A stretch of 64,000 nt of DNA. It comes from Fischerella sp. PCC 9605. Lineage in GTDB: Bacteria > Cyanobacteriota > Cyanobacteriia > Cyanobacteriales > Nostocaceae. Location: NCBI RefSeq assembly GCF_000517105.1, contig NZ_KI912154.1:138251-202250 (forward strand). Direction: 5' to 3'. The position numbers were made by a program, and so were the translations under genes. Below, piece after piece: positions 8,803 to 16,506 of this stretch (positions are counted from its first letter, which is position 1; each line of letters opens with the position of its first letter). The notes beneath the pieces were generated by a model that made no database searches, was not told where the DNA came from, and saw only the letters and a list, made by a program, of their open reading frames with translations.

Positions 8803-9516
8803 TTATGCTGCTGTTAATTTGAGATCGCGTAAGGCGTTGATATCGACTTTAATCGATGGCCCCATTGTGGCTGACACATACACTGTGCGCCAATAACGAC
8901 CTTTAGCTCCCGAAGGACGGTTGCGGTCAATTGTTTCTTGCAAGGCCTTCAAGTTGACCAGCAAATCTTCCGGCGAAAATGACGCCTTACCAAACATAAC
9001 ATGGACGATACCGGTGCGATCGGCGCGGAATTCTAATTTACCAGCTTTGAATTCTGCGATCGCACTTGCTAGGTCAAATGTCACCGTCCCACCTTTGGGT
9101 GATGGCATCAAACCGCGAGGGCCAAGCAATTTACCAAGCTTTGCTACTTGCGGCATTACATCCGGTGTAGCAATCAGCTTGTCAAAGTCCATTCTGCCTT
9201 TTTGAATTTCGTCTATCAACTCTTCTGAGCCAACGACATCAGCACCTGCGTTGGTTGCTTCTGTGACTTTTTCCCCTCTGGCTATTACTGCCACCCGCAC
9301 TGTTTGTCCTGTACCTTTGGGCAGTACTACCGTTGTTCGCAGTTGTTGGTCAGTGTATTTTGGATCAATTCCTAACCGAATATGTGCTTCAGCTGCTTCA
9401 GGAAACTTTGCTGTTGCCGTCTCTTTTAAAAGACTTAAAGCATCTAGGGGATCATACTCCCTATCTTCAACTTTTGCTAACAGCGCCTGCAAACGGCGCG
9501 ATACTTTTTTTGTCAT
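8803..9516 (-). CDS. rplA: 50S ribosomal protein L1
   Basis: A full-length (237 residues) L1 protein of the 23S rRNA L1 stalk. Recognisable blocks are [20 protein letters not shown] near residue 45, [23 protein letters not shown] and [11 protein letters not shown] in the middle, and [14 protein letters not shown] at the end. It lies between rplK and rplJ as in other bacteria. A repeat-filled gap of 136 bases separates it from rplK. Confidence 0.97.
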   Translation of the reverse strand: MTKKVSRRLQALLAKVEDREYDPLDALSLLKETATAKFPEAAEAHIRLGIDPKYTDQQLRTTVVLPKGTGQTVRVAVIARGEKVTEATNAGADVVGSEELIDEIQKGRMDFDKLIATPDVMPQVAKLGKLLGPRGLMPSPKGGTVTFDLASAIAEFKAGKLEFRADRTGIVHVMFGKASFSPEDLLVNLKALQETIDRNRPSGAKGRYWRTVYVSATMGPSIKVDINALRDLKLTAA

Positions 9517-9564
9517 TTTTCTCTCCTGGGGTCGTTAGCGAGGTTTATTCTCTCCCCCGATAAA

Positions 9565-9652
9565 GTTTTGCTTGTTGTTGGTTGTTGATTGTTGGTTGTT
9601 GGTTGGTTATTTTCTTACTACCAACCACTAACTACTAACTACTAACCACCAA
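9565..9652. repeat. Inverted TTGTTGG / ACTACTA repeat array
   Basis: TGTTGGTTGTTGATTGTTGG units (9572-9605) are followed by ACCAACCACTAACTACTAAC units (9619-9650). They are partly complementary and fill the rplK-rplA gap. Confidence 0.7.
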
Positions 9653-10078
9653 TTAATCTGTTACAGTTACGCCCATATTTTTGGCAGTGCCTGCAATAAT
9701 TTTCATTGCCGCTTCAATATCATTGGCATTGAGGTCAGGCATTTTAGTTTGAGCTATTTGCCGCAGTTGCTCCTGTGTAATCGATCCAACTTTCTTTTTG
9801 TTGGGTTCGCTGGAGCCTTTGTCTATTTTCGCTGCTTTGGTAATTAGTACCGATGCCGGTGGAGTCTTCAGTACAAAAGTAAAACTCCGGTCTTCATAGA
9901 CCGAAATTTCTACTGGTATCACCGTGCCAGCTTGGTCTGCTGTTTTGGCGTTGTACTCTTTGCAGAACATCATGATATTGACGCCGTGCTGACCCAAGGC
10001 GGGCCCCACTGGCGGTGCTGGGTTGGCTTTCCCAGCATTTAGGGCCAGTTTAATGACCGCTACTACTTTTTTCGCCAT
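9653..10078 (-). CDS. rplK: 50S ribosomal protein L11
   Basis: A 141-residue protein of the GTPase-associated centre. Signature pieces are [20 protein letters not shown] at the N terminus, [13 protein letters not shown], and [21 protein letters not shown] in the rRNA-binding C-terminal domain. It starts six bases after the nusG stop, so the two genes are co-transcribed. Confidence 0.97.
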   Translation of the reverse strand: MAKKVVAVIKLALNAGKANPAPPVGPALGQHGVNIMMFCKEYNAKTADQAGTVIPVEISVYEDRSFTFVLKTPPASVLITKAAKIDKGSSEPNKKKVGSITQEQLRQIAQTKMPDLNANDIEAAMKIIAGTAKNMGVTVTD

Positions 10079-10084
10079 TTGTGA

Positions 10085-10720
10085 TTAGCTCTGTTTCTGA
10101 ACCTGATTAAATTCCAATTCTACTGGTGTGTCTCGGCCAAAAATCGAAAGCAAGGCTTTGAGCTTACTCCGTTCTGGGCTGACTTCAATCACCTCGCCCT
10201 CAAAGTCCTTAAACGGACCAGAAAGCACGACTATCTTATCACCACTAGCCATGTCAATTTTGACAATTGGCTCTTGTTCGCTGGTCTGCTTGAAGATTCT
10301 TTCGACTTCTGTATGACTCAGCGGTACTGGCTTGACGTGACCGCGACCTTTGCCGCTGCCACGTTTTTGCTCTGCTCCCACGAAATTAATCACGTGGGAA
10401 GTATTCCGCACTACTTGCCAAGTATCATCATCCATGAACATCTTGACAAGCACATAGCCAGGGAAGACTTTTTCTTCTGTGTGCTGGCGACTGCCATCCT
10501 TACGGATTTTCACTGCTGGCGTGTGCGGAATCTCCACCTGAAGAATTTTATCAGCCACATCAAAGCTTTGGATGCGCTGTTCTAAGTTTGTTTTAACACG
10601 CTTTTCACAGCCAGAGGCTACTTGTACCGCATACCAGCGAGCTTCTGATGTTGCCGCTGTGTCTAAGCCGTCTTCTGGCTGCAAAGCCAAATTGTGTCCT
10701 TCGTCTGTTGCAGAAGTCAT
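10085..10720 (-). CDS. nusG: Transcription termination/antitermination factor NusG
   Basis: A 211-residue NusG. The NGN domain begins near ARWYAVQVASGCEKRVKTNL and includes FPGYVLVKMFMDDDTWQVVRN; the C-terminal KOW domain is marked by GDKIVVLSGPFKDFEGEVIE. I start at the ATG at 10720 (MTSATDEGHNL), whose first bases overlap the secE stop in an ATGA arrangement, giving translational coupling. A start eight codons upstream inside secE is possible but less likely. Confidence 0.95.
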   Translation of the reverse strand: MTSATDEGHNLALQPEDGLDTAATSEARWYAVQVASGCEKRVKTNLEQRIQSFDVADKILQVEIPHTPAVKIRKDGSRQHTEEKVFPGYVLVKMFMDDDTWQVVRNTSHVINFVGAEQKRGSGKGRGHVKPVPLSHTEVERIFKQTSEQEPIVKIDMASGDKIVVLSGPFKDFEGEVIEVSPERSKLKALLSIFGRDTPVELEFNQVQKQS

Positions 10721-10941
10721 CCGAACACCTGTTGTGCTGCCCAAGTAAAGAATTTATCGACCAAGAAAATCAAAGATGCGGAGAGTGACACCATTAACAA
10801 TACAGCTGCTGATTCACTCACTAGCTGTTTTCGACTTGGCCAAACCACTTTTTCAAACTCTTCTTTGATTCCCTGAAAGAAGTTTGCCAAGCTAAACCCA
10901 TTGTTAGTCTCTTGCATTTCTGCTTCATTTTTTTTGGCCAC
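10717..10941 (-). CDS. secE: Preprotein translocase subunit SecE
   Basis: A short 74-residue SecE with a cytoplasmic amphipathic helix (FFQGIKEEFEKVVWPSRKQL, with the conserved VVWPSR motif) and a single transmembrane helix (about residues 44-68). It clamps SecY in the plasma or thylakoid membrane translocon. The single-helix form is usual outside Enterobacteria. Its end overlaps nusG by four bases. Confidence 0.95.
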   Translation of the reverse strand: MAKKNEAEMQETNNGFSLANFFQGIKEEFEKVVWPSRKQLVSESAAVLLMVSLSASLIFLVDKFFTWAAQQVFG

Positions 10942-11132
10942 GGTCGCTTGCTCCCCCCATTGCCTATATAGCTACTACCTGCTAATTTTCATCGATAACT
11001 ACAGCTTTGGCTCAAACTTTGAGTTGCTTGAAAGAAAAAGCTGCAAATATAACAATTATACCCGAAATCAAATTTGCAAGTTGCGCTTTTGGCAACAGTT
11101 GCATTTGTTTCGGGTTATTATCTTACTGACAG

Positions 11133-11205
11133 CGCGCCCTGGAGGACTTGAACCCCCGACATCAGGTTTTGGAGACCTGCGTTCTACCAACTGAACTAAG
11201 AGCGC
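11133..11205 (-). tRNA. trnW: tRNA-Trp (CCA anticodon)
   Basis: A 73-base cloverleaf on the minus strand. The acceptor stem GCGCTCT pairs with AGGGCGC (one G-U pair) with discriminator G. The D arm contains AGTTGGTAGAAC, the anticodon loop is CTCCAAA with CCA, and the T arm contains GGTTCAAGTCC. The CCA tail is not encoded. It lies between rplS and secE, a common cyanobacterial position. Confidence 0.95.
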
Positions 11206-11354
11206 ACAAGCTGTCTTGGATTCAGTTATTATGTTGAACTTTTGCTAGTTTAACACAATTTGGTGTTTATTGTTAACTTTATTTTATTCGAGGAGATTAG
11301 CGGCTGATGCCGCTTTATGTTTGAGTTTTTCTCCCATACTCTACTTATTATCTA

Positions 11355-11717
11355 TCACAAAGCACGGTCAAAGCGTTGCTTAATCCGGGTAGCTTTGCCA
11401 ACGCGGTTGCGTAGATAATAAAGTTTAGCACGCCGTACTTTACCACGACGTATGACTTTGATGCTGTCAATTCGGGGTGAGTGAAGAAGAAACACTCGCT
11501 CGACGCCGACGCCCTGAAATACGCGGCGGACTGTAATTGTTTCATTAATACCACCATTGCGTTTAGCAATCACAACTCCTTCGTAGGGTTGTACGCGGTA
11601 CTTATCTCCTTCCTTGATTTTTACTCCGACTTTCACAGTATCGCCCACATATATTAGGGGCAGATTAGATTTTAGCTGTTCCGCTTCAATAGAGCGGATG
11701 ATCTCTTGAGCGTTCAT
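11355..11717 (-). CDS. rplS: 50S ribosomal protein L19
   Basis: A 120-residue L19 located at the 30S-50S interface. Conserved pieces include [40 protein letters not shown] and [20 protein letters not shown], then [19 protein letters not shown]. It precedes tRNA-Trp and the secE-nusG-rplK cluster on the same strand. Confidence 0.97.
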   Translation of the reverse strand: MNAQEIIRSIEAEQLKSNLPLIYVGDTVKVGVKIKEGDKYRVQPYEGVVIAKRNGGINETITVRRVFQGVGVERVFLLHSPRIDSIKVIRRGKVRRAKLYYLRNRVGKATRIKQRFDRAL

Positions 11718-11860
11718 AAGTCAATAAAAAACTCACAATCATCAATAATAAATCTACAACCGTCTTTCAGTCTACTAAATTCTAACTGATGACGTTTCCG
11801 GTACTTTTGTCGTCAAATAGAAGATGTATTTAAGAAGGGCGTGCCACAGGTGTGAGTGTT

Positions 11861-12829
11861 ATGAAATTTAGCGTCGTCATTACGACCTACAACCGCTTAA
11901 GTCTGCTCAAAAGAGCGATTAACTCTGCTTTGAACCAGACAATTACAACTGAAGTGGTTGTTGCCGATGATTGTTCTTTTGATGGCACGCAAGAGTATGT
12001 AAATAGTTTAGCCCAAAAGCTATCACTAAGTGGAGACTATCGTCTTGTCTACCATCGCAATGAGGTTAACTCTGGTCATTCGGCAACGGTAAATGCTGGG
12101 ATTGCTAGGGCTAGCGGTGACTGGGTTAAATTTTTGGATGATGACGACTATCTTGCTCCCAATTGTCTCGAAGAAATGGCAAGGGCGATCGCACTTCATC
12201 CCCAAGCTGCCCTCTGTTCCTGCATAGCTGCCCAGGTGAATGAACAAGAAGTTGAACTCTATCGCACGCCGCAAATAGGCCCCGGCTTAGCTTTTTACAT
12301 CCCACAAGCTGATATTCACTATGGTATGCTGCTAGAGCTTCTTCCCTTTGGCACGCCCGTACAAGTTGCTTGCCGTCGTGATGTGTTTTTGCAAACCGGC
12401 GGTTGGGATTCTAAATTTGATGCTAACTGTGATGATATTGATTCTTGGATTCACATTGCTAAGTTTGGCGATGCGATTTTCCTCAATCAGTGCCTTGCTT
12501 ACCGAACCATGTGGCAAGGTGCTTACAATTACAAGTTTTCTCTATCTCGACGCTTAGATACGAATATCTTAATGAAGGAGAAGATTTACGCTTTCGTTGA
12601 TGAAAAGCACCGCTTCCACGTCCCTGAGTTGGAGGATATTAAAAATTATTTAAAATTACATTGGTCTATAGTAGCTATTAAGCAAAGAAACTTCCAGAAT
12701 TTGATTAATATATTATTTCCCTCTATATTTTCCTGGAAAGCTTGGCAGCTTTTGTTTAATGCTGCTTTAGCGCGTCGCTTCACTCACCATAACACTCATA
12801 TTCGTAAATACGTGTTGATTGAGTTATAA
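11861..12829 (+). CDS. Family 2 glycosyltransferase
   Basis: A GT-A fold glycosyltransferase of 322 residues. The N terminus KFSVVITTYNRLSLLKRAIN is the nucleotide-sugar binding start of family 2, followed by VVVADDCSFDGTQEYV and the metal-binding acidic run FLDDDDYL. There is no transmembrane segment. The substrate cannot be read from sequence. The ATG at 11861 is chosen; an in-frame GTG lies three codons upstream. A second glycosyltransferase of another fold follows 48 bases downstream, suggesting a joint role in polysaccharide or glycolipid synthesis. Confidence 0.88.
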   Translation: MKFSVVITTYNRLSLLKRAINSALNQTITTEVVVADDCSFDGTQEYVNSLAQKLSLSGDYRLVYHRNEVNSGHSATVNAGIARASGDWVKFLDDDDYLAPNCLEEMARAIALHPQAALCSCIAAQVNEQEVELYRTPQIGPGLAFYIPQADIHYGMLLELLPFGTPVQVACRRDVFLQTGGWDSKFDANCDDIDSWIHIAKFGDAIFLNQCLAYRTMWQGAYNYKFSLSRRLDTNILMKEKIYAFVDEKHRFHVPELEDIKNYLKLHWSIVAIKQRNFQNLINILFPSIFSWKAWQLLFNAALARRFTHHNTHIRKYVLIEL

Positions 12830-12877
12830 TTTTCAACTTAGTTTGTATATAAAAATCTATTTATCTATTTATTGATT

Positions 12878-13942
12878 ATGCGAATAATACATATCTTAAA
12901 TGAAGTTCAAGAAATCGGTAACGGTATTGTAAATGTAGCTGTGGATCTTGCTTGTTTACAAGCAAAAAGCGGTCATGAGGTAGCGGTACTTTCAGGTGGT
13001 GGAGAATACGAAACATTATTGGCAAATTATGGCGTCAAACACTACCAACTCGATCAGACAAGGAAACCGATCAATCTGATCAAAGCGGCTAGAAGTTACC
13101 GAGCAATTGTGCAAGAGTTTCAGCCAGATATGGTTCATGCCCATATGATGACTGGAGTAGTATTAGCAGCACTACTCAGAAAAAAGGGTGGGTATGGTTT
13201 AGTTTCCACAGTACATAACGAATTTCAACGATCCAGTATATTTATGGGTTTAGCTGACCGAGTCATTGCTGTCAGCAAAGCAGTTGCCGAGGCGATGACG
13301 CGGCGCGGTATATCTCAAGCAAAGTTGCGAGTAGTATGTAATGGTACTCTTGGCAGTCCCCGCAGCCGTCCACTACAAGAATATGAACCCTTACCTTTGC
13401 AACGCCCAGCGATCGCCACTGTGGCGGGAATGTATCATCGTAAAGGTATTACCGAGTTAATTGCAGCTTTTGAGCAAATAGGCTCAGATTTTCCCGAAGC
13501 GCATTTATATATAGTAGGAAACGGGCCCGATCGCCATGAGTTTGAGGCACAGGCAAGTAAAACTGCGGTCAGTTCGCGCATTCATTTTGAAGGCTTTCAA
13601 CCTCAACCCCAGCGTTATTTGTTAGCTTGTGACATATTTGTCCTCGCTTCTCATCGCGAACCCTTCGGTTTGGTACTTTCAGAAGCCCGCGAAGCAGGTT
13701 GCGCTATTATTGCCACAGATGTAGATGGCATTCCCGAAGCACTGGACAATGGACAAGCTGGTCTTTTAGTACCAGCAAAAGATAGCAATGCCCTAGCAGC
13801 AGCACTAGTACAATTATTGAACGATCCCAATACGCTACAAGAGTGGAAAGCAAAGGCACATCAAAATCTAGAATGGTTGAATGTTGCCCGCGTTCATCAA
13901 GAAACACTGGCAGTGTATCGAGAGTTATTTCCCGAGGAATAA
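12878..13942 (+). CDS. Family 4 (GT-B) glycosyltransferase
   Basis: A retaining GT-B type glycosyltransferase of 354 residues. The N-terminal domain has IIHILNEVQEIGNGI and VHAHMMTGVVLAALL; the C-terminal donor domain has YIVGNGPDRHEFE and the E-x7-E motif in HREPFGLVLSEAREAGCAII. The start is the ATG at 12878. It forms a likely two-gene unit with the family 2 enzyme just upstream. Donor and acceptor are unknown. Confidence 0.88.
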   Translation: MRIIHILNEVQEIGNGIVNVAVDLACLQAKSGHEVAVLSGGGEYETLLANYGVKHYQLDQTRKPINLIKAARSYRAIVQEFQPDMVHAHMMTGVVLAALLRKKGGYGLVSTVHNEFQRSSIFMGLADRVIAVSKAVAEAMTRRGISQAKLRVVCNGTLGSPRSRPLQEYEPLPLQRPAIATVAGMYHRKGITELIAAFEQIGSDFPEAHLYIVGNGPDRHEFEAQASKTAVSSRIHFEGFQPQPQRYLLACDIFVLASHREPFGLVLSEAREAGCAIIATDVDGIPEALDNGQAGLLVPAKDSNALAAALVQLLNDPNTLQEWKAKAHQNLEWLNVARVHQETLAVYRELFPEE

Positions 13943-14210
13943 CGACACTCCAACGACAATTATTTAAATATTTGTAATATTTAATACCCAATTTCTGTGT
14001 TACTTGATGATGACAAGTATCTAAGTATCCAGTGATTACAACGATTGGTAAACCAAAGCTTACGGAAAACTACCAGAAATAAACTAGTTTCAGTCTAGTC
14101 AAATCACAAGATAAACATTTATAAACTCAGTTCACAAAAAATTTATAAAAATCTTTACTTTTTCTTCTTTTTTCCTTCTATAGTTTAATAGTCAACAATA
14201 GTTGTATGAC

Positions 14211-14321
14211 GGCGTTGCTGATTTGAGGTATGAATCTAAGTGTAGAGACGCGAAATTTCGCGTCTCTACAAGGGTTTTGGAATCACACCAAATCATTTTC
14301 ATACATGGATTCAGCAACGCC
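14211..14321. mobile_element. Miniature inverted-repeat element, GGCGTTGCTGA ends
   Basis: A 111-base non-coding element. Its ends are GGCGTTGCTGA at 14211-14221 and its complement at 14311-14321, with further pairing of GTATGAA (14228-14234) and its complement near 14297-14303. The centre is the same perfect 30-base palindrome (14241-14270) found in the element at 7230. Flanking TTGTATGAC (14202-14210) and TTTATGAC (14322-14329) could be a 9-bp target duplication that has lost one base on the right. Confidence 0.75.
14241..14270. repeat. GTAGAGACG palindrome, AAATTT core
   Basis: Perfect 30-base palindrome with half-site TGTAGAGACGCGAAA, identical to the copy at 7272-7301 although the surrounding elements have unrelated ends. 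Confidence 0.9.
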
Positions 14322-14498
14322 TTTATGACAAATACTTAGCTTTTTACCTGTATACAATCAGTCTTAAAGCTGTTTAGTATACTTTTGCTGTTATTTTAGT
14401 GTTTAAAAACTAACTATATTTTTTCCGGTTATTCTGTAAATAATTACTATTTTGTATGTAATGTTAATTACTTTTAACTGGGCAAGGGAGTTGCCTTA

Positions 14499-15866
14499 AT
14501 GAGTAATGCATTTCTGCGCTTGATTTCCGGTAGCGAAGAATACTCTTACTCGCTACTGACTGCTGGTGAGGTTGTATTGGGGCGCGACCCCAACAGTTGT
14601 CAAATTGTGCTAGATTCCAACCATTATGGGATGGTTTCGCGACGTCATGCGACTATTCGCCCATCCAAAACGCCAGATGGCAGAACTAGCTTTATACTTT
14701 ACGATCTCAGTAGTGCAAATGGAACGTATTTAAACGGACAGCTTTTACAGGGTTGTCAGGAATTGCACGTAGGCGATCGCATTACTCTCGGCAATAATGG
14801 GCCGGAATTTTTCTTTGAATATCAGTACAAGTATCAATACAATTCTCAATCATTAGGAATAACACAGCCAGCATCTACACCAACTACAGCAGCAGTAAAC
14901 TCTTCGGCATCATCTTTTAGCACTAACGATCATACTAGCTTGTCGCTGTTGATACCGCTTTTGTCTTCACCAACAGATTTAACTCGCAAAGCCTACCTAG
15001 TACCAGGAATGATCACCGTAGTATTCGTGGTACTGCTATTTTTTGCTCAAGGTTTTTCATATCAAATACTACTGGGAGCTTACCTAGCTAGTGCTAGCTT
15101 GTATGTTATATACCAATTGTGCGGCAAACCCAAGCCTTGGTGGGTGCTAGCTTCTTCTGCTCTCACTACTATGACGATTTTAGCTAGTCCTGTACTTAAT
15201 ATATTGATATTGGTGTTTCGCGGCATTTTACCGGGAAGCGTACCAGAAGATACTAGTAGCATCAGCTTTCCAGAGTTGTTTATTCGCTACTTTCTTGGTG
15301 CAGGGATGCTGGAAGAATTGCTGAAAGCCTTACCTATAATTGGATTTTATCTGTTGGGAAAGTCTCTGAGATCTTCAAGAAGGGAACGTATCGGTGTTTG
15401 GGAACCCCTAGATGGAATTTTACTAGGATCGGCTTCTGCGGCTGGCTTCACCTTGTTTGAAACACTAGGTCAATACGTGCCTGGTAGAATCGCAGAAGTG
15501 GCCCAAGAAATGGGAACGGAAGCAGGTTTCGGCGCAGGGTTGCAGTTGCTGATTCCGCGCATTTTAGGTGAAGTAGCAGGACACATGGCTTGGAGTGGTT
15601 GGTTGGGATATTGTATAGGCTTAAGCATCCTCAAGCCGCGTCTAGCTTCGCGAATTCTGCCAATAGGTTATTTTAGCGCCGCCGGACTCCACGGTTTGTG
15701 GAACAGCTGCGCGGGACTTGCAGACTCTCTGGGAGTTTTTGTCTTAGGGTTATTGGTGATCGTTGGAGGAATATCTTACACCTTGTTGGCAACAGCAATT
15801 GTCAAAGCCCGTAGTTTGTCGCCAACGCGATCGCAAAATTTCGCTACTCGTTTTTTTCAGAAATGA
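14499..15866 (+). CDS. FHA domain fused to PrsW-type intramembrane protease
   Basis: A 455-residue protein with an unusual architecture. Residues about 20-105 form an FHA domain (phosphothreonine recognition) with LGRDPN, SRRHATIRP and SSANGTYLNGQ. After a Ser/Thr-rich linker, about seven or eight membrane helices (from about 165) carry PrsW-family metalloprotease motifs: EELLK near 270, FTLFE near 318, GHMAW near 361 and LHGLWN near 396. PrsW in Bacillus cleaves the anti-sigma factor RsiW. Here the FHA domain would face the cytoplasm and could couple kinase signalling to membrane proteolysis; that link is inference. The start has a GGGAG-type ribosome site. Confidence 0.85.
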   Translation: MSNAFLRLISGSEEYSYSLLTAGEVVLGRDPNSCQIVLDSNHYGMVSRRHATIRPSKTPDGRTSFILYDLSSANGTYLNGQLLQGCQELHVGDRITLGNNGPEFFFEYQYKYQYNSQSLGITQPASTPTTAAVNSSASSFSTNDHTSLSLLIPLLSSPTDLTRKAYLVPGMITVVFVVLLFFAQGFSYQILLGAYLASASLYVIYQLCGKPKPWWVLASSALTTMTILASPVLNILILVFRGILPGSVPEDTSSISFPELFIRYFLGAGMLEELLKALPIIGFYLLGKSLRSSRRERIGVWEPLDGILLGSASAAGFTLFETLGQYVPGRIAEVAQEMGTEAGFGAGLQLLIPRILGEVAGHMAWSGWLGYCIGLSILKPRLASRILPIGYFSAAGLHGLWNSCAGLADSLGVFVLGLLVIVGGISYTLLATAIVKARSLSPTRSQNFATRFFQK

Positions 15867-15883
15867 CTAGAACTTTGCTCACA

Positions 15884-16462
15884 CTATTCCCACACAGATT
15901 GTAAATTTAAAACAAATCCAGGCAAAATATCTTCTCCCGATAAACTACCAGGAAACTCTAACACTTCTACTGGTTTTCCTTGTCGATAGATTTCGACGCA
16001 GCCAGTTTTCCTATCAATTAACCAGCCAAGTTTTACTCCCGAATCAATGTATTCTTGCATCTTCTGTTGCGTTGCTTTCAAGCTATCACTAGGTGACATT
16101 AACTCTAAAACAAAATCGGGAGCAATAGGAGGAAATTTTTCTCTTTGTTCAAGAGTGAGTGCATTCCATCTATCCTGTTTTATCCAAGCAACATCGGGAG
16201 AACGATCTGCACCATTAGGGAGTTTAAAGCAAGTAGAGGAGTCAAAGACTTCACCAAGTTGAGTTTGTTCATTCCAGAGAACAAATCGAGCAGTTAATTT
16301 AGCATTGCGTCTTCCCGTTTCTCCCCCAGTGGGTGACATGATAACTATTTCTCCCGAAGCATTACGCTCAAACTTAATATCAGGATTATCCCGACACAGT
16401 TGATAAAATTGGTCGTCGGTTAATTTGATGATGTTGTTGAAGTTGAGAGTAATGGCAGTCAT
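15884..16462 (-). CDS. Uma2 family (DUF820) PD-(D/E)XK nuclease-like protein
   Basis: A 192-residue member of the Uma2 family, greatly expanded in cyanobacteria, with a restriction-endonuclease-like fold. Family marks are FYQLCRDNPDIKFERNASGE, SPTGGETGRRN, RSPDVAWIKQDRW (core Asp), PDFVLELMSPSD (core Glu), KMQEYIDSGVKLGWLIDRK and PGFVLNL at the end. Cellular role and substrate are unknown. It converges on the FHA-PrsW gene (17-base gap). A paralogue lies at 22709-23281. Confidence 0.9.
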   Translation of the reverse strand: MTAITLNFNNIIKLTDDQFYQLCRDNPDIKFERNASGEIVIMSPTGGETGRRNAKLTARFVLWNEQTQLGEVFDSSTCFKLPNGADRSPDVAWIKQDRWNALTLEQREKFPPIAPDFVLELMSPSDSLKATQQKMQEYIDSGVKLGWLIDRKTGCVEIYRQGKPVEVLEFPGSLSGEDILPGFVLNLQSVWE

Positions 16463-16506
16463 AGTGTTTTGACATTATCAAAAATGCAGCTAGCTGTACT
16501 TTAAGT

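Larger units (their letters stand above)
13943..14498. other. Intergenic region holding a miniature element
   Basis: 556 bases between the glycosyltransferase gene and the FHA-PrsW gene. It holds the inverted-repeat element at 14211-14321. A GTA-N8-TAC match at 13974-13987 fits the NtcA consensus but has no good -10 partner and may be chance. The remainder is AT-rich and presumably contains the promoter of the next gene. Confidence 0.5.

Noticed and set aside
13974-13987. GTA-N8-TAC match as an NtcA site for the FHA-PrsW gene
   Set aside because: No suitable -10 box follows, it is over 500 bases from the start codon, and such 6-base matches are expected by chance in a window of this size.
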